Assembly: GCA_013180625.2 (NCBI GenBank)
Contig: SNVD02010473.1
Location: 2,852,001 to 2,916,000, forward strand
Source: Boswellia sacra
Lineage: Eukaryota > Streptophyta > Magnoliopsida > Sapindales > Burseraceae
DNA length: 64,000 nucleotides
Direction of reading: 5' to 3'
Shown here: positions 11,433 through 23,840 of the stretch, one piece after another
Layout: every line of letters starts with the position of its first letter
How positions within the stretch are numbered: position 1 is the first letter of the stretch
The notes under the pieces: generated by a model
What the model was told of the DNA's origin: nothing
The model's database searches: none
The model's input: the letters and a program-made list of their open reading frames with translations, nothing else
Program-made: the position numbers and the translations under genes

Positions 11433-12480
11433 GGTACAGCCTACTTCTGTTGAGTGCTTTAGTGTCTCATGCAGATAAATTAATTCAAATTTTTGCATTG
11501 AATTTGAAAATGCAAATCATTTCATCTTGAATGTAGTCTAGAAATAGAACTGATCTGATTTTGAAGCTTGGAGTTCAAGAGCTGTTAAAATCCAAAATAC
11601 AATATGTGGGTTAATTTTGATACCATTCTAAAGAAGCACTCTGTAATCCCCTTTTTTTTAGATGGACTAAGTGTTGTGCGAATAACCATTTAGAATCACT
11701 TTTTGGCCGAAGTTCCATGTTACAGAAGCCTGTAAATTGGTAAATTTCTTTTAGGTTCTATCCAAATAAACCAAGTTGTGGACATTAGCTAACTTGTTTA
11801 GTTTATGATTCATTTCAAATGCCTTACTGCTTAATGTAGTAGCTGTACTATTAAATTCACCAGCTTTCTTTCAGGTTCCATTCTTCTGGATATTTCGTAG
11901 AGCAGTATTGAATTCTCTTTATTCTTTGGTCAGTGGATACTCTTCGAGCTGCTTGGTATGCAACTTGAAAACATAATTATCACCAGATTAAGCTGAAACT
12001 GAGAGTGCTCTTGCTTCAGTGTGGCTTCATTCTTTTAAATACTAGGGTTAGAAGATTGAGATTGTTGTATGATTATATATATTTGTATAGAACAGTAACA
12101 CCGATTTTTTCTGAACTCAATGGAGATCAATACTTCTTTTGATATTGAAAAGTTTTGTTGAGTTGGCATCATAATCATTTTGCTGGTTCAGGTTATACTG
12201 CTATCGTGGAGGAGTGCAATGAATGCCACACGCTTTGTAGTAGTATCATGAGCACATTATGTCAGAACAACTTTATTGTGCATGAGATTACCCAGGTGTC
12301 GTTTGGAAGATTCACATTCATGGATTGTATTATTTCGTTTAAAAATATGGACATCCCCTCACCTCAAGTTTCTCAATAATCTTATTGAAGGCCGAAGGGC
12401 GTTCACAGATCTGATGACATTGTTGATCTTTCACAAATCTGATGGCAAAAATTTCTTTGATAAGAAACTAACATAGGTTT
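11433..12480 (+). other. 3' UTR/3' flank of the M50B gene
   Basis: No further coding exon joins the M50B frame. Short open frames here (for example 12155-12379) have no recognisable domain. The part from about 11940 to 12450 (words such as GTGCTCTTGCTTCA, GAGATTG.TGTATGAT, AATCATTTTGCT and TATTGAA.GG.CGAAG) recurs in degenerate form at about 25950-26450. This shows that the duplication history includes this flank. Confidence 0.5.
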
Positions 12481-13386
12481 ATAAAAAGATTAAAGATTTA
12501 TAAATATACTTTATTAAGACATTTGAATAAAAATTAGAGAAATAACAAATTACTCGCTCAGAAATTGAACTGAAACCAAATATGTTACCATAGAAATGTG
12601 TTGAAACGTTGTAATTTAAAATGTTTATAAAAGTTAATCAAATATAATTAAGTAGTCATGAAGTCAGGATGAGAATTTAGATGGAAATAGCTGATCTCAT
12701 TCGGTAACTTGGAGCCTATATTGTTGCTGCTAAAACTCTCTGTTGGAATAATTTGAACTTGAAAGAACCAAAAAATATGATACCCAAAATTTTACCCAAA
12801 GGAGGATGACTCATGCTATGCTACCTATGACTTTGAGCCATGACCATCCATGTCAAATTCTTCAACCAAATGTTTAGACACCAAAAGAGTCGATATTTAA
12901 AGAAAAAAAATTATAAAAAATGCCAGCAACTAGATCTAGACACACCCCATATGGATTTCGGGTTTCCTCTCATATCTAATGAGAGAGAGAGCTCTTGCTG
13001 TAAGCTGGATGGCAATAGATGCACAGCTCCAAGCTGCTCCATGTCAACAAGGCAAAAACAATTGCAAGAAGTCCATAACTTGAATATCCTTGAATCCCTA
13101 GTGACTTCTGTGCCCTGTTTACATATATATATCTTTCTGTAAGTTGATTATGGATATATATCTATATAATATATATGCATGAATTCAAGATTGAGCTGAA
13201 GTTCATACATGTGTAAGCTAAAAAAGTACTTGACAGGAGGTCAAAAAATTTGTCGAACTCGAGTTCGCTAAAGTCAAAATTCGATCAGATCCTCTATGAA
13301 GGAGTATTGAAGTGCAGAGTTTTATTTTTTTGCAAACAAATGCTACCTGTAACAGCTTTAATTAACTCTTCATTGTGCACATGCAA

Positions 13387-13510
13387 GGAGTAATCTCTCA
13401 AGTTCCCCCCAAGTCCTCCAACATTCCCACAATACATAAAAATATCAATATCAGCATATATGGTTGCACGGAGTGTTGGAAGCCTTTGAGGGAACTTGGA
13501 AGCTTTCTCC
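13387..13510 (-). ncRNA. MIR477-like: miR477-like precursor H1 (copy A, distal of a pair)
   Basis: The sequence folds back along most of its 124 nt: outer arms GGAG/CTCC, then AAGTTCCC against GGGAACTT, and TCCAACA against TGTTGGA, with a loop of about 50 nt. On the minus strand the 5' arm (13476-13496) contains CCCTCAAAGGCTTCCA, the core I recall for plant miR477. It probably shares a primary transcript with H2, 75 nt upstream on the minus strand. The minus strand is chosen because miR477 is normally excised from the 5' arm and because the TATA box lies on that side. Family assignment is from memory and no expression data were available. Confidence 0.75.
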
Positions 13511-13584
13511 ATCTTCAGTTTATGAGAAGAGCATTCTTCACACAGCTTAAGTTACAAGAGCCTGCAAGAGCTGTTAACGGACAA

Positions 13585-13726
13585 GGAGTTATCTCTCCAA
13601 GTTCCGACAAAGACTTCCAAAGCTAGCTCCCGCATGCATGCAGAATAAATTATCAATATTAATTGCATAATTAATTGCATGGAGATGGAGTGCTGGAAGC
13701 CTTTGAGGGAGCTTGGAGAGATCTCC
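13585..13726 (-). ncRNA. MIR477-like: miR477-like precursor H2 (copy A, promoter-proximal)
   Basis: The arms pair strongly at the base (GGAG..ATCTCTCCAAG with CTTGGAGAGAT..CTCC) and again around the candidate miRNA. The candidate lies in the minus-strand 5' arm at 13693-13713: it begins AGCTCCCTC and ends with the shared core. The opposite arm (AGTTCCGACAAAGACTTCC on plus) is the near-complement, with bulges that look acceptable for DCL1 processing. A TATA box lies 65 nt upstream of the hairpin base (13791-13797, minus strand). Confidence 0.78.
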
Positions 13727-13790
13727 ATGATCTTTAGTTAAAAGAAGAGACTTCTTCACACAGCTTAACGAGGTACAAGCCTCGCTGGGT

Positions 13791-13797
13791 TTATATA
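13791..13797 (-). promoter_or_regulatory. TATA box of the H2-H1 unit
   Basis: Minus-strand reading is AGCTATATAAACCC. It sits 65 nt upstream of the H2 base, leaving room for a start site about 30 nt downstream and a leader of about 35 nt. The equivalent element occurs at the same 65-nt distance in copy B (24245-24251), and at 86 and 67 nt for H5 and H6. The leader after it shares GCTGTGTGAAGAA with copy B. Confidence 0.65.
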
Positions 13798-14377
13798 GCT
13801 AGCTAGCGATGCACGCACGTGTATGATTAATATAATAAGAATTCGTTGACTTAGAGAAGGCTGAGGCTGAAAAACGAATCCCACATGCCCACATTCGATG
13901 TATATATATTATTCTTCTCTTTCTTCCTCTTGGACATGATGGAGGCTCATTTCTTAAGTTTGCGCAATTAATCATTTAGCTAATTACTGCATTAAATTAT
14001 AATTAGTATTATACATTACTGTATATAATATACATGAATGTTTATAATTGATAAATTAATGCGATAAGGGTATATATGAAATTATGAATTATAAACAATA
14101 CCTTATTGGATATTGCTAACTAGAAGTATAAATTTGGTAAGCGTAATATATGTTATTGATTACCAAAAATGGTAGAGAAGGGGTTGGAAAAGATTCAAAA
14201 TAAATTGTGTCTATAATGTCGTATGAAAATTATCTTCACATGTGTTCTCTGATAATATCCAGTGGGGGAACTTATGGAACGCTTTTAACCTAGATAAATT
14301 TGTAGGAATATAAATTATGATGATAATTGTAATTTACTTGCTACTTCCCTCAAATGGTCAAGATAACATTTATCCAG

Positions 14378-14560
14378 TATAGTATTGCTAAACTTACAAC
14401 CAATATACAATCCAAATTCTATGATCTAATGTGGTAGTCTACATAACAAAAATTCACTAGAAAAGGAAAAAACAAAAAAATAGGATTTTGTAATATAGAC
14501 TACTACATCAGATTGTAAAGTTTGAATTGTATGTAAATTACAAATCTGACATTACTGTAT
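14378..14560. mobile_element. MITE present only in copy A
   Basis: Copy B reads straight through (CCAATATTGCTTTTTC, near 24901), while copy A has about 185 extra bases. They form a long imperfect inverted repeat: GTAGTCTACATAACAAAA near 14432, partner TTTTGTAATATAGACTAC near 14486. The repeat extends outward to a TAGTATTG/CATTACTGTA terminus, and TA appears at both edges. A TA target fits a Tc1/Mariner (Stowaway-like) MITE, but the superfamily is uncertain. Insertion followed the large duplication, or B lost it. Confidence 0.65.
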
Positions 14561-15439
14561 CCCATATTGCTTTTTCTACCTATTATAGCGAATGTCTAAA
14601 AATTAATAATTTTCAATGAGAGAGATGTAAACCTTTTATTGATTCTATTACTCATATTCAAAATTCAATTTCATAAATTTCTGAGAAAGAATGGAGCTAG
14701 GGCTTCACCAACCTAATTATCAATCTCGATGGAATCCATAACTTGGCAAGAATTGTCTACAAAGAATAAAGCGTAAACCAGGAATGCACATTGTCAGAAT
14801 GTCAATATCCAATTCCAACCAAGCATAACTAAAGATACTATCTTATCAGCTCCAGTTGGTGTTGACTGTGAAAGTTGGAAAACAGTCTTGTGCTGGATCC
14901 TCTATCCTTTAGAAACCATGATCGGGTAACGCAACAACAAAGAGACGTAGCAAAAAGAAAACGTTATAAGCCAGTTTTAATTAAGCATCATATTAATTAA
15001 TTAATTAAAAGTATAAAAATAATTTGTATGAATAAGGACTGCAATACTAATTTATTATGTTTAAGATATGAATATAAAATTTCTAGAGAAAATGAAAGAA
15101 TCTTAAGGTGGTAGATTATGTACTTTATTAAGATAATAATAACTAGTTATAGCTAAAGAAATAATTAACTAACTTCCCATCAGAAAATGTATTAAAACTT
15201 TTTAAATTTTGTTGAAACCCAATATATTATTGTATAAATTTGATTTGGGGAAAATAAATAAAAAAATAAATAAGATTTAATCATGTAAATACTTCAAACG
15301 AATTGTGTTTATTCCGGACACTGATCATTCAAGGCAAGAAAAGAGGTGAGATTAGGAGAAAAAACATAATTTTTATTTATAATATTTTAAACTGTTAATG
15401 GAAATTATGTCAAAATATTGGTAATAATAATTGTACATG

Positions 15440-15680
15440 TATCCAGCAACTAGACCCAGGCGCACCCGCCCATTGATCTAGAGTTAGGGTTTCCTCTGTC
15501 AACTAATAAGGGAACCTCTTGCTGTTAAGTTCGCGCATGCAGTAGAGCCACCATTGCTTTTTATGGCAATTAATGCCCAGCACCAAGATATATTTTCCCT
15601 GTCAACATGACCATTACAGCAAAGATGTCAGGAACACGAGTAGATAAGATAATTAACATGGAATGCCCCATTGACTTTTG

Positions 15681-15719
<39 letters not shown>

Positions 15720-16080
15720 TCTCTCTGTGCAAATATCTTTCCGAAAGTTATTAAAAAAAGTATTCGAAACGCTTAAATGACAAGACAGGTACCATCCACA
15801 GGGTACGTATATAGGGATGCATCTGTAATGCTAGCTATAGCTTAGAAGAGGCTGAACGAATCTCAGGTGGCCAGATTTGCTGTCGCATCTTTTATCTTAT
15901 AAATTTATATATTACATTCGTCCTTCGGATTAGCTACGATCTCTTCTATTATATATCGTTGTGATCTTCATTACCGATATGGTATGATGGAAGCTTATTA
16001 CGTAAGTAAGTTTGCGCCACAACTTAATTAGTGTACGTAGGTAGCAGCTGGTACGTACGTGGATGCTACATTGAAGTATT
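15440..16080 (-). pseudogene. miR477-like unit with promoter retained but hairpin deleted (copy A beta)
   Basis: This block matches 27170-28130 in copy B: the lead-in ATCTAGAGTTAGGGTTTCCT, a CT-rich tract, a TATA-like element (minus CCCTATATACGTACCC, 15808-15814), and the upstream TTATTACGTAAGT element (TTACGTAA at 15998-16005). Copy B has hairpin H5 between the CT tract and the TATA box. Copy A jumps from AAAGTTATTAAAAAAAGT (near 15750) to CAAGACAGGTACCATCC (15781), with no fold-back and no miR477 core. I infer a deletion of about 300 bp. Confidence 0.65.
15680..15727. repeat. (CT)n microsatellite
   Basis: The CT repeat is nearly pure, with two GT interruptions. Its counterpart in copy B is much shorter (about 27418-27428), so it expanded after duplication or contracted in B. 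Confidence 0.9.
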
Positions 16081-16151
16081 ATTAACTTGAACCAATAATT
16101 TCTTTATCTGATTCAGCTTATAATAGATTGGGTTTGTATTAATTCTAACCC

Positions 16152-18454
16152 TAGAGAGACTCTATCATGCCTAGGAAGCAATGCTGAAACAGTTCACTCT
16201 TTGGGCCAATTATAAGAAGCTCAAGCTCACTCTTTTATGTCAATCCAGCTTAGATATCAGCCTAACCCTTAGCAAAATTATATAAACAATAAAAAAAGAT
16301 AATTCTAGAGCAATGGAGAGGAGTGACGGGATGAAGTGAGAAAGGAGAAGAGGCTTTTGGGGTTGTTAGAGAAGAAAAACCAGAATTTTTAGAGAGAGAA
16401 GCTAGAGAGAGAGAAGGAAGATCAAGATGGAATTGAAGTCTTATCTAAGGACAAGGAAGTGTTAATTCTTTGTTGAAGGATGTGGCCAGCTAGGTGAAAC
16501 GTTGACTTTGGAATCAACTGCGAGCTAACCAAGTTATGCAACCAAATTAGTGAATTGAAGTATTTTATTTTATGGTTTATAACAATTTCTCTAAAGGTTA
16601 TTTTTATGGATATTTTAGAAAGTTTTAGAGAGAGTAGAAAATTTATTTTTCTGAATAATTAAGAAATATGTTTGAGTATTTACTTAGTTATATTTATTTA
16701 GCATTTTATAGAATTGCTGGGAATTTTAGGAAATTTAGAAGAATTCAAGTTTTTTTTTTTTTTGTATTTCTTGAGGGTAGATAGACCCATTTGTTATACT
16801 TGCTTTCAATTATTAAAATGTTTCAAAGCTAGTTTTTAAAATAATTGTAGATATGAATTTTATTTTTAAAATTAGGTTTGAACAAAGATATAACGTTTAG
16901 AAAGGAAAAATTCAGACTTTATATTTAAAGTGCATTTTAGTTTTTCATAAAGTTATATTTTGTAAATTTAGAGAAAATGTGAAAGCATTGATCTTTAAAG
17001 TTTTCATAGCCATTTGACTCAAGGATTTCTTAAAGTATTTAGAAATATCCTTTTAAATGTTTGTCATGGATTAATTCAAATAATACAAATATTTTCAGTT
17101 TTAGCTTGCATAAAATTTTCAGATTTTGATAAATTTGCTTGAAAAGAGAACGTTTAGCATATGAAGCAATTTTCAAATGAAATCAGTTTTTAATAAAAAT
17201 AAAAAAAGTGCAGTTATATTATACTAAGCTAGTACCCAGATACTCAAATAATTATTCATATCACTTAGACAGTGATACAGATAGAGGCCTTTGAATCCTG
17301 TTCAGACACACATAGAGGCTTTGGGCCGTGTGATCTGGGCGTTTTAGCCCTTTGGAGGTAACTCTGCATTGCGTATGACTAGTATAGCAAGCTTGTGCGA
17401 TGTTAGATCTCGCCAGGTACAAATAGCTCTGCGAGCATGATGTAGATCTCACCAGGTATGAGGAGCTTCATATAGCTCTACCTGTGCGATGTTAGATCTC
17501 GTCAGATTGGATCAGACAACTTCAAGGGTACTTGTTTAGTATATCGGTACGAGTTTTAAATATTTATATGAATTAAGAAAAGAAAAGTTCAAAAAAGAAA
17601 GATACTTAGCAAATTTGTAGAAAAGTTCTCCAAAATTTTTAGAAAAAATTTTACTATAATAGTTTATGTACTCTCAGCAGCTTCATTATTTTATAGTTTT
17701 ATGAAAACTAAAGCATAATTTTTCTCATGAGTTATATAAGTTTTTTTTTAAAGAAGATTTGTACAGGAAGTTATGCGTTTTGTTTTGAATAACAGCTAAA
17801 CAAATGTTTTAGAATGATCATCAAGAACATCTTTATTATATGATTGAAGATGATTATTTTATTGTTTTAGATATAGACAACAAGAAGAAGTGTTTTGATG
17901 AATTTAGTCATTCAATAGTTATTTATTTTAAAGTTTTATGCCATTTTAGATTATATGAAAGTTATGGGTTATAAAGACTATTTTTTTAAGAGAGCAAAGA
18001 TTTATTTTATAATAATATAATTTTTTTAGATTTATTTACAAATATATCCTTATCCACACTTACTGAGTTTTATACTCACCTCTTAATTTGTTTTTGTTTT
18101 TGTTTCTTTTTAAAATTTTTATTCCTAGGTGAAAGCAAAATGTGCTCTAGTTAGAAAGTCTGGAGGCCCAACCATGTGATGGTACAAGGATGTATTAAAG
18201 TTGTAGTAGTTATATTGTTTGAAAAATTTTATTTGTGGTTGTAAGGGAATTATTTCAAGTTTGTTCAATGAGAAAGACAAGAATTAAGAAATAGTCGTTA
18301 GTCCACAGTTTTATGCATGATTTGCCCGTGTAGCTAGGGGCGGGTCATGTCAAATGTCTTCTAACCAACCAAGAAGTATCATATCAATGTATATGCTCAG
18401 CATACGCTCTTTAATTGATTGGGAGGCATTGCCTTAGAGGCATGACAGACTCTC
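16152..18454. mobile_element. Mutator-like TIR element with 9-bp target duplication, copy A only
   Basis: TTCTAACCC occurs at 16143-16151 and again at 18455-18463. Copy B has a single related site (TTCTAACC near 28200). The ends form imperfect terminal inverted repeats (GAGAGACTCTATCATGCC at left; GGCATGACAGACTCTC at right). The 2.3-kb interior has no transposase frame. It includes a GATGTTAGATCTCG.CAG motif repeated at about 17400-17510 and a segment with a GTGTAGCTAGGGGCGGGT motif (18328). This interior may be captured LTR-type DNA. The TIR is related to the MITE at 57434-57636. Confidence 0.7.
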
Positions 18455-18718
18455 TTCTAACCCAAATATATGTATAAGTAAGTGGTAGCTTTTCATGACC
18501 TGCATTTTAAGTGACATGTAACTCATGGCATTATTAATTAATGTTACATCATTATTATTAGTTATATCAGCCAATTTATTTTTGTATTTAATTGATAATG
18601 TTAATATTATAATAATGGAACGAATAAATAAAAAAGTTTCATACATTTAAATATTATTAAGATGTGAGAATGATTTGGTGCTACATAATTTTTCAATATC
18701 AAAAAATCGCTGACATGT

Positions 18719-18719
18719 A

Positions 18720-18750
<31 letters not shown>

Positions 18751-18772
18751 TATGTATATATACACACACATA
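18719..18772. repeat. GT/AT microsatellite forming a palindrome
   Basis: (TG)n runs into (TA)n, then TATGTATATATACACACACA, so the tract can fold on itself. It lies in a duplicated block and has expanded relative to the copy near 28515. Confidence 0.7.
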
Positions 18773-18847
18773 AATTATTTTTATAGATATAGAATAATGT
18801 GAAAAATTGATATACAATAATCACAAATATTAATGTAATAATATTAT

Positions 18848-20830
18848 TTATTGAAAGTTTTGAATTCTATGATTTAGTTATGTCAAATAAAATACAAACT
18901 ATTAATTCAAAAGTAACCAACAAGAAAGTAAAAAATGCACAACAAACTTTTATGTGATATCGGCTATAACTAGCTTACATCCACGAGCAGCCAGCTGCAA
19001 TCCACTAAGTTGTTCACAATTACAAATACTTGTACTTATAGTATAAGAAATCATTTCTCTCTCACTCACCTTTCTTTGTAACTCACGCTCTCTCCAACAA
19101 CTCTAACTCTAATTAATAGACGAACTTCCTAACTATTGCTGAAGTTCACTACCCTATAGTGCAAGTCCCACTTGACTGTATACAACTTTCCCAAGTAATC
19201 ACTCAAACACACTTGAGCATTACTTAATTTCTCATGAACATAATGAGTAAAATGATGACACACAAGCCAATGAAATCAGAACTTCAAACAAAGCTCTCTT
19301 AAACACAAGAACTTTTGTAAGCTTGCCTCACTAGGACTTTTAAGTACCTCTTCTTTTATAGTGCACTTCCAGCAACTCCTTGTTGCATCCCAAAATCTTT
19401 GGAAAAGCTAGATGTAACAATTACTACGAAAATAGACTCAATTTAGGATATTCATCAATAGGACAAAATAAGGATTCTTCCTAAACAATTAGGAATCACT
19501 AATATAAATCCTATCTACAAAATAATTGTCCTCACAAAATCAAGACAACATTCATTGTTTTCTAATTAGTAAATGTTTCCTAACTGAGTGCAGTGAAATT
19601 AAGGATAGCAAAAACCTAGGCCAGGTCAAGGACCTTAATCCCTATCTCCGGACTTGACAAGGAATTTTATTCCCAGTCCCTAAAAATTCTCTGAGAAATC
19701 TAGAGGTGGGGCCGGGCCAGGGAAGTTTATCTCAAGGTAGGGGGTATTTACCTAGTTTTTCATTTTTTTTTCTGCACCTAATCTTTTATTTGTTTCTTGG
19801 ATTTAACTTCACACTAAAAATGAATTACTGGGCTTAGCCTAATGCTATTCGGCACATTATTACACCAGCAAACTCCAAGGCTAAGGTTCGAACTACTTGG
19901 CTCATGTCTGCACTGATTTTTTTTCTTTTGGTTTAGCCTTTGGTGGCGAAATCGATTGCAAAGCTTGCTAACTCGATAAATCAAAATATTCGAAGAGAAA
20001 GAACTCAAAGAAGAGGCTGACTCGCTGAATCAAAACTTGATGTCCTGCCTTGTATGAATCAGAAAGGTCGTGTGTGAATGATGGCGAACGGTGGTGTGAG
20101 TGACTTGTGTAAGATTTAGGAATTAGGATTTATTTTGTTTAGGGAATTTCGATTAAAAAAATGAATTGATAATTGATTAGGGAATTGAGTTAGGCTTAGG
20201 CTTAGGCTGGGTTAAATGCACTTGTTTTTTATTGGTTTTCGATTACACTAGTTTGGGAATTAGGCTGGATGTAATATAAATATTTTATATTTTTATTATA
20301 AAGATAAAAATGTCATATTAAAAATAAGATGCACTCTTACCACTTTTTTTAAGTGGTATGTAAAAGAACAACAAACAAACATCTTATTAAGTGGTATAAA
20401 TTAAGTCCTAAAAAGTGTTTAGATCTAAAAAGCGTTAAGTGATTTAAACAAACACCACCTTAGGTTGGGTTAACTGTACTTGTTTTCTATTGATTTTCGA
20501 TTACCCTAGTTTGGGAATTAGGCTGGATGTATTTGATTTGATTGGGCTATAGGGATATTGAAATATAAAACTCAAATTAATTGTATATTCTTAGCATGAC
20601 CTTTGCTTCCTATCCGACCCCGGGCCGTCCTCGAAAAGTCCTCGAAAATCTCAACCCCGTTGTTGGCCTAAATACTTAGAATTTTAGGCAATTCTCAAGG
20701 GAGAGGAATATCCGACCATGCTCAGATAAAATTGTCATCCCCAAATAAAATAGGAAATCTTCTTGTTTTTCTCTAGAGTTGTCAACTTAATTATAATAGT
20801 GACATGTGACATGAGCATTTATATATGGTC
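18848..20830. mobile_element. Copy-A-specific block: LTR-like segment and degenerate TIR element
   Basis: Copy B is uninterrupted at the equivalent site (TAATATTATTTATCATCC near 28740). The first part, to about 19600, reads on the minus strand like a Copia LTR (GCAGCTGGCTGCTCGTGGAT, then GTGATATC..AAG-type R/U5 text), possibly a solo LTR. The second part (19600-20760) has GC-rich ends with GGGCCGGGCC and CCCCGGGCCG and no clear transposase. Inside it a unit of about 85 bp (GGAATTAGGCTGGATGTA at its end) is repeated at 20186-20272 and 20459-20535, separated by an AT-rich MITE-like insert (20282-20462). The classification is tentative. Confidence 0.45.
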
Positions 20831-21680
20831 CTAACATTTATCATCCCTATATAATACAAAGAGAATATATAGAAGATCAAAAAGAGCATCGTACATGAAA
20901 AAAATTCACAAAAAATGTACATCAATTGTTATATATAGTCTCGTGTACTTAGTATTTAAAGTAAACATTATACGTAATATAAGTTAATTAAATCATCAAA
21001 ATCCACATGCTTTTAAGTCTGAAAAAGATGGACTAGCTCTCTAGTGGGGGAAGCTTTTTAATTAATCAAACGTGTGCTTGGCTTCTGGAAGATTTTAGTT
21101 TAGCCTGGATTTACGGGAATATAGATATATACTGGGATGGACCAATTCCCTGCTTCAAGGGTCAAGAGAATATATAGAGCAGTTTTTCTAATTATATATA
21201 TAGCGAATGTATAACAATGATTTTTACTAATTGAGATGTCATTCTTCTAGTGATCCCTAAATTATAAAATGTCAATATATATAGCAAGACAGTAGGAGGT
21301 TCCACCACCAATCCATATTTATCATCCATCTCTAGAGCCTTGGAATCCCTAACCTGGCACGATATGTCTTTGTCGAATAAAAGAATAATAAACAAGTGCA
21401 CATTGTCAATATTTGTATAATATATAAACAAGCTTAAACTAAAGATCGATCACCATCGCTCTCAGATATCCACTTGGTGTTGACTCAGCAGTGGAGACAT
21501 GATTTTAAAGTAAATCCTTATACTTTACACCCAATATGATCGAGCAACATGGAAAAAAAGATGTGCCAACTTAATGCTTTCGCAAATCCCTTGTCGCAGC
21601 TAACACATTTTCAAGTTGGAACATTATAGTTTGTAGTCACAGTAATCTGTATTTACACACACGCATGCATGCACGCACGT

Positions 21681-21684
<4 letters not shown>

Positions 21685-21737
<53 letters not shown>
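21685..21737. repeat. (AT)n microsatellite
   Basis: About 26 uninterrupted AT units follow a mixed CATG/CACG stretch. The tract lies near the A/B duplication boundary. Confidence 0.95.
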
Positions 21738-21738
<1 letters not shown>

Positions 21739-22568
21739 TTTTTTCTTGTTTTTATTCTTCACTTAATTTGTATACATAGATATATTTTCCGAAAAAATAT
21801 TTTCTTTCCACGCTCTAAAACACTCACCGATTTCTGATTAGTATACTGCTATCCCAATTGGAGGGCAATTGCAAAAAATTCATAGATTCATAAAAGGATG
21901 AAAGATTTATAAATATACTTTATTAAGACTTGAATAACAATAATTAGAGAAATAACAAATTACTCGCTCAGAAATTGTACTGAAACCAAATATGTTATTA
22001 TAGAAATGTGTTGAAATGTTGTAATTTAAAATGTTTATAAAAAGTTAATCAAATATAATTAAGTAGTCATGAAGTCAGGATGAGAATTTAGATAGAAATC
22101 GTTGATCTCATTAAGTACATTGGAGCCTATCATTGTTGCTGCTAAAACCCTCTATTGGAATAATTTGAACTTGAAAGAACGAAAAAAATATGATGCCCAA
22201 AATTGAGCTCAAAGGAGTAAGAATCATGCTATGCAGCCTATGCTTTTGAGCCATGACCATCTATGTCAAATCTTCTTCAACCAATTCTTTAGACACAAAA
22301 AGAGGCGATATTAAAAAAAATTATAAAAAATACCAGCAAATAGATCTAGACGCACCCCAGATAGATTTAGGGTTTCCTCTCATATCTAATGAGAGAGCTC
22401 TTGCTGTTCATTAGATTCCTGTAGGCCGTAAGCTGCATGGCAATAGATGCACAGCTGCAAGCTGCTTCATGTCAACAAGGCAACAGCCATTGCAAGAAGT
22501 CCATAACTTGAATATACTTGAATCCCTAGTGACTTCTGTGCCCTGTTTATTTATATATATATACATAC

Positions 22569-23589
22569 AATCATTCTCCTATCCGAACTCCTGTAGGATT
22601 TTTTATATCCGAACTGAAAATCATGGCCGTTGATATATCTTAATTGCATCCAATGGGTCATCTGAGTTATTCTTTTATAGAAAAGGCTGACAGCTTTCTC
22701 TTGAACGTTAAATGCTAAAGCACACTTCCCTTTTTTTTAATTTTATTTGTTAATTATCTTTCATCTCTCACTTTCTTCTTTTCTCGTCAATCAGTCACTT
22801 CTCATATATCTTTCAAAGCTAGACATTGTCCTCCCTCTTTCTCAGCTAGGAATCACTCCTAATTATGTTTCCTGTAGATATTCTTCCTGCTTTCCTTTGT
22901 CCGTTTCTCCATTCCATCTCATTTGTTGTTTTTGGATATAATAAAATTAAAATGCCGCAAACCTGTTATGAAAATTATAGGCAGGCTTCATTGTATTATT
23001 GGACAAAAAACAATGGTTGAACTTAATAAACAATTGCAAGTATATATAGATTTCTATATGGAAGTGAAAAGATCAAATATTGGTGAAAGAGTGTTTCCTC
23101 ATTCTTCATGACTCGTATGGAGGAGTGAATCAGCCAAAAAAAAAAATTAGAATATGATAAGCATTTCTCAGGATTGGGACAAACAGGCGAGATAATACAT
23201 GATTAGACAAGAGAAAAACGTACATGGGGTATAGGAGAACCATATGTGAGATTGAATATGAGAAAGAAGGCAGCTTGAGAATATAGAGAAACCCAGAAAG
23301 GAGAGCTGAAAAGGCAAAGAGATGAAACATAAGAGAGAAGGCAGAGTGAGAAGATAGAGAAACCCATATAGAAGAAAGCTGTAAAGAGGTGAAACATGAG
23401 AGAGAAGGTAGAGTGATTCTTGGTAGGTGAGACTGAATACAAAATAAACTAAATGAAATTAAATGATGACATGATAGTAGCCCCACAAACTCTTTAATGG
23501 TTTATCGTTCGATGCAATTGAGATGAATCAACGGTCATGCTTTTCAGTCTGGATATAAGAAATTCTACGGCAGTCCGGATAGGAGAATG

Positions 23590-23592
<3 letters not shown>
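22569..23592. mobile_element. Non-autonomous TIR element, copy B only
   Basis: The left end AATCATTCTCCTATCCG is matched by CGGATAGGAGAATGATT at the right end. The similarity continues inward for about 60 bp (TCTTATATCC, CAGT.CGGATA, ATGGCCGTTGAT against ATCAACGGTCAT). Copy A has only an AT-repeat at this place (near 13130), which acts as the empty site. The interior contains a GA-rich direct repeat (GAAACCCA.A..GA, GAGATGAAACAT) that creates spurious minus-strand open frames at 23130-23486. No transposase was seen. The AT-rich flanks hide the target duplication. Confidence 0.7.
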
Positions 23593-23625
<33 letters not shown>

Positions 23626-23840
23626 ATATATGCATGAATTCAGAATTAAGCTGAAGTTCATGCATTTGTATTTTTAAGAGTACTTGACAGGAGTCCAAAA
23701 AATTTGTCGAACTCGAGTTCGTTAAAGTCAAAATTCGATCAGATCCTCTGTGGCAGTGTTTTTTTTTTTTTTTTTTTTTGTTTCCTCAGAAAAATCCTAC
23801 CTGTCACAGCTTTAATTAATTCTTCATTGTGCACATGCAA

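Larger units (their letters stand above)
12481..21885. repeat. Segmental duplication, copy A (about 9.4 kb)
   Basis: Copy A is collinear with copy B (21886-30085). It starts at ATTAAAGATTTATAAATATACTTT and ends at the AT-rich stretch before 21885. Matching sub-blocks: 12.48-15.0 with 21.89-25.34 kb; 15.0-16.15 with 26.70-28.20 kb; 18.46-18.85 with 28.22-28.75 kb; 20.83-21.85 with 28.75-29.95 kb. Copy A alone carries the MITE at 14378-14560, the Mutator-like element at 16152-18454, and the LTR-like plus hAT-like block at about 18.85-20.83 kb. It lacks the 25.34-26.70 kb block and the 22.57-23.59 kb TIR element. Confidence 0.85.

Noticed and set aside
17261..17452. Minus frame of 63 codons in repeated GATGTTAGATCTCG.CAG sequence
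   Set aside because: It sits in the interior of the Mutator-like element and reflects a short tandem repeat, not a protein.
18719..18772. TG/TA palindrome considered as a small hairpin RNA gene
   Set aside because: It is a simple microsatellite that is poorly conserved in copy B.
23130..23486. 118-codon minus frame with hydrophobic repeats
   Set aside because: It is produced by the GA-rich direct repeat inside the TIR element at 22569-23592 and has no domain.
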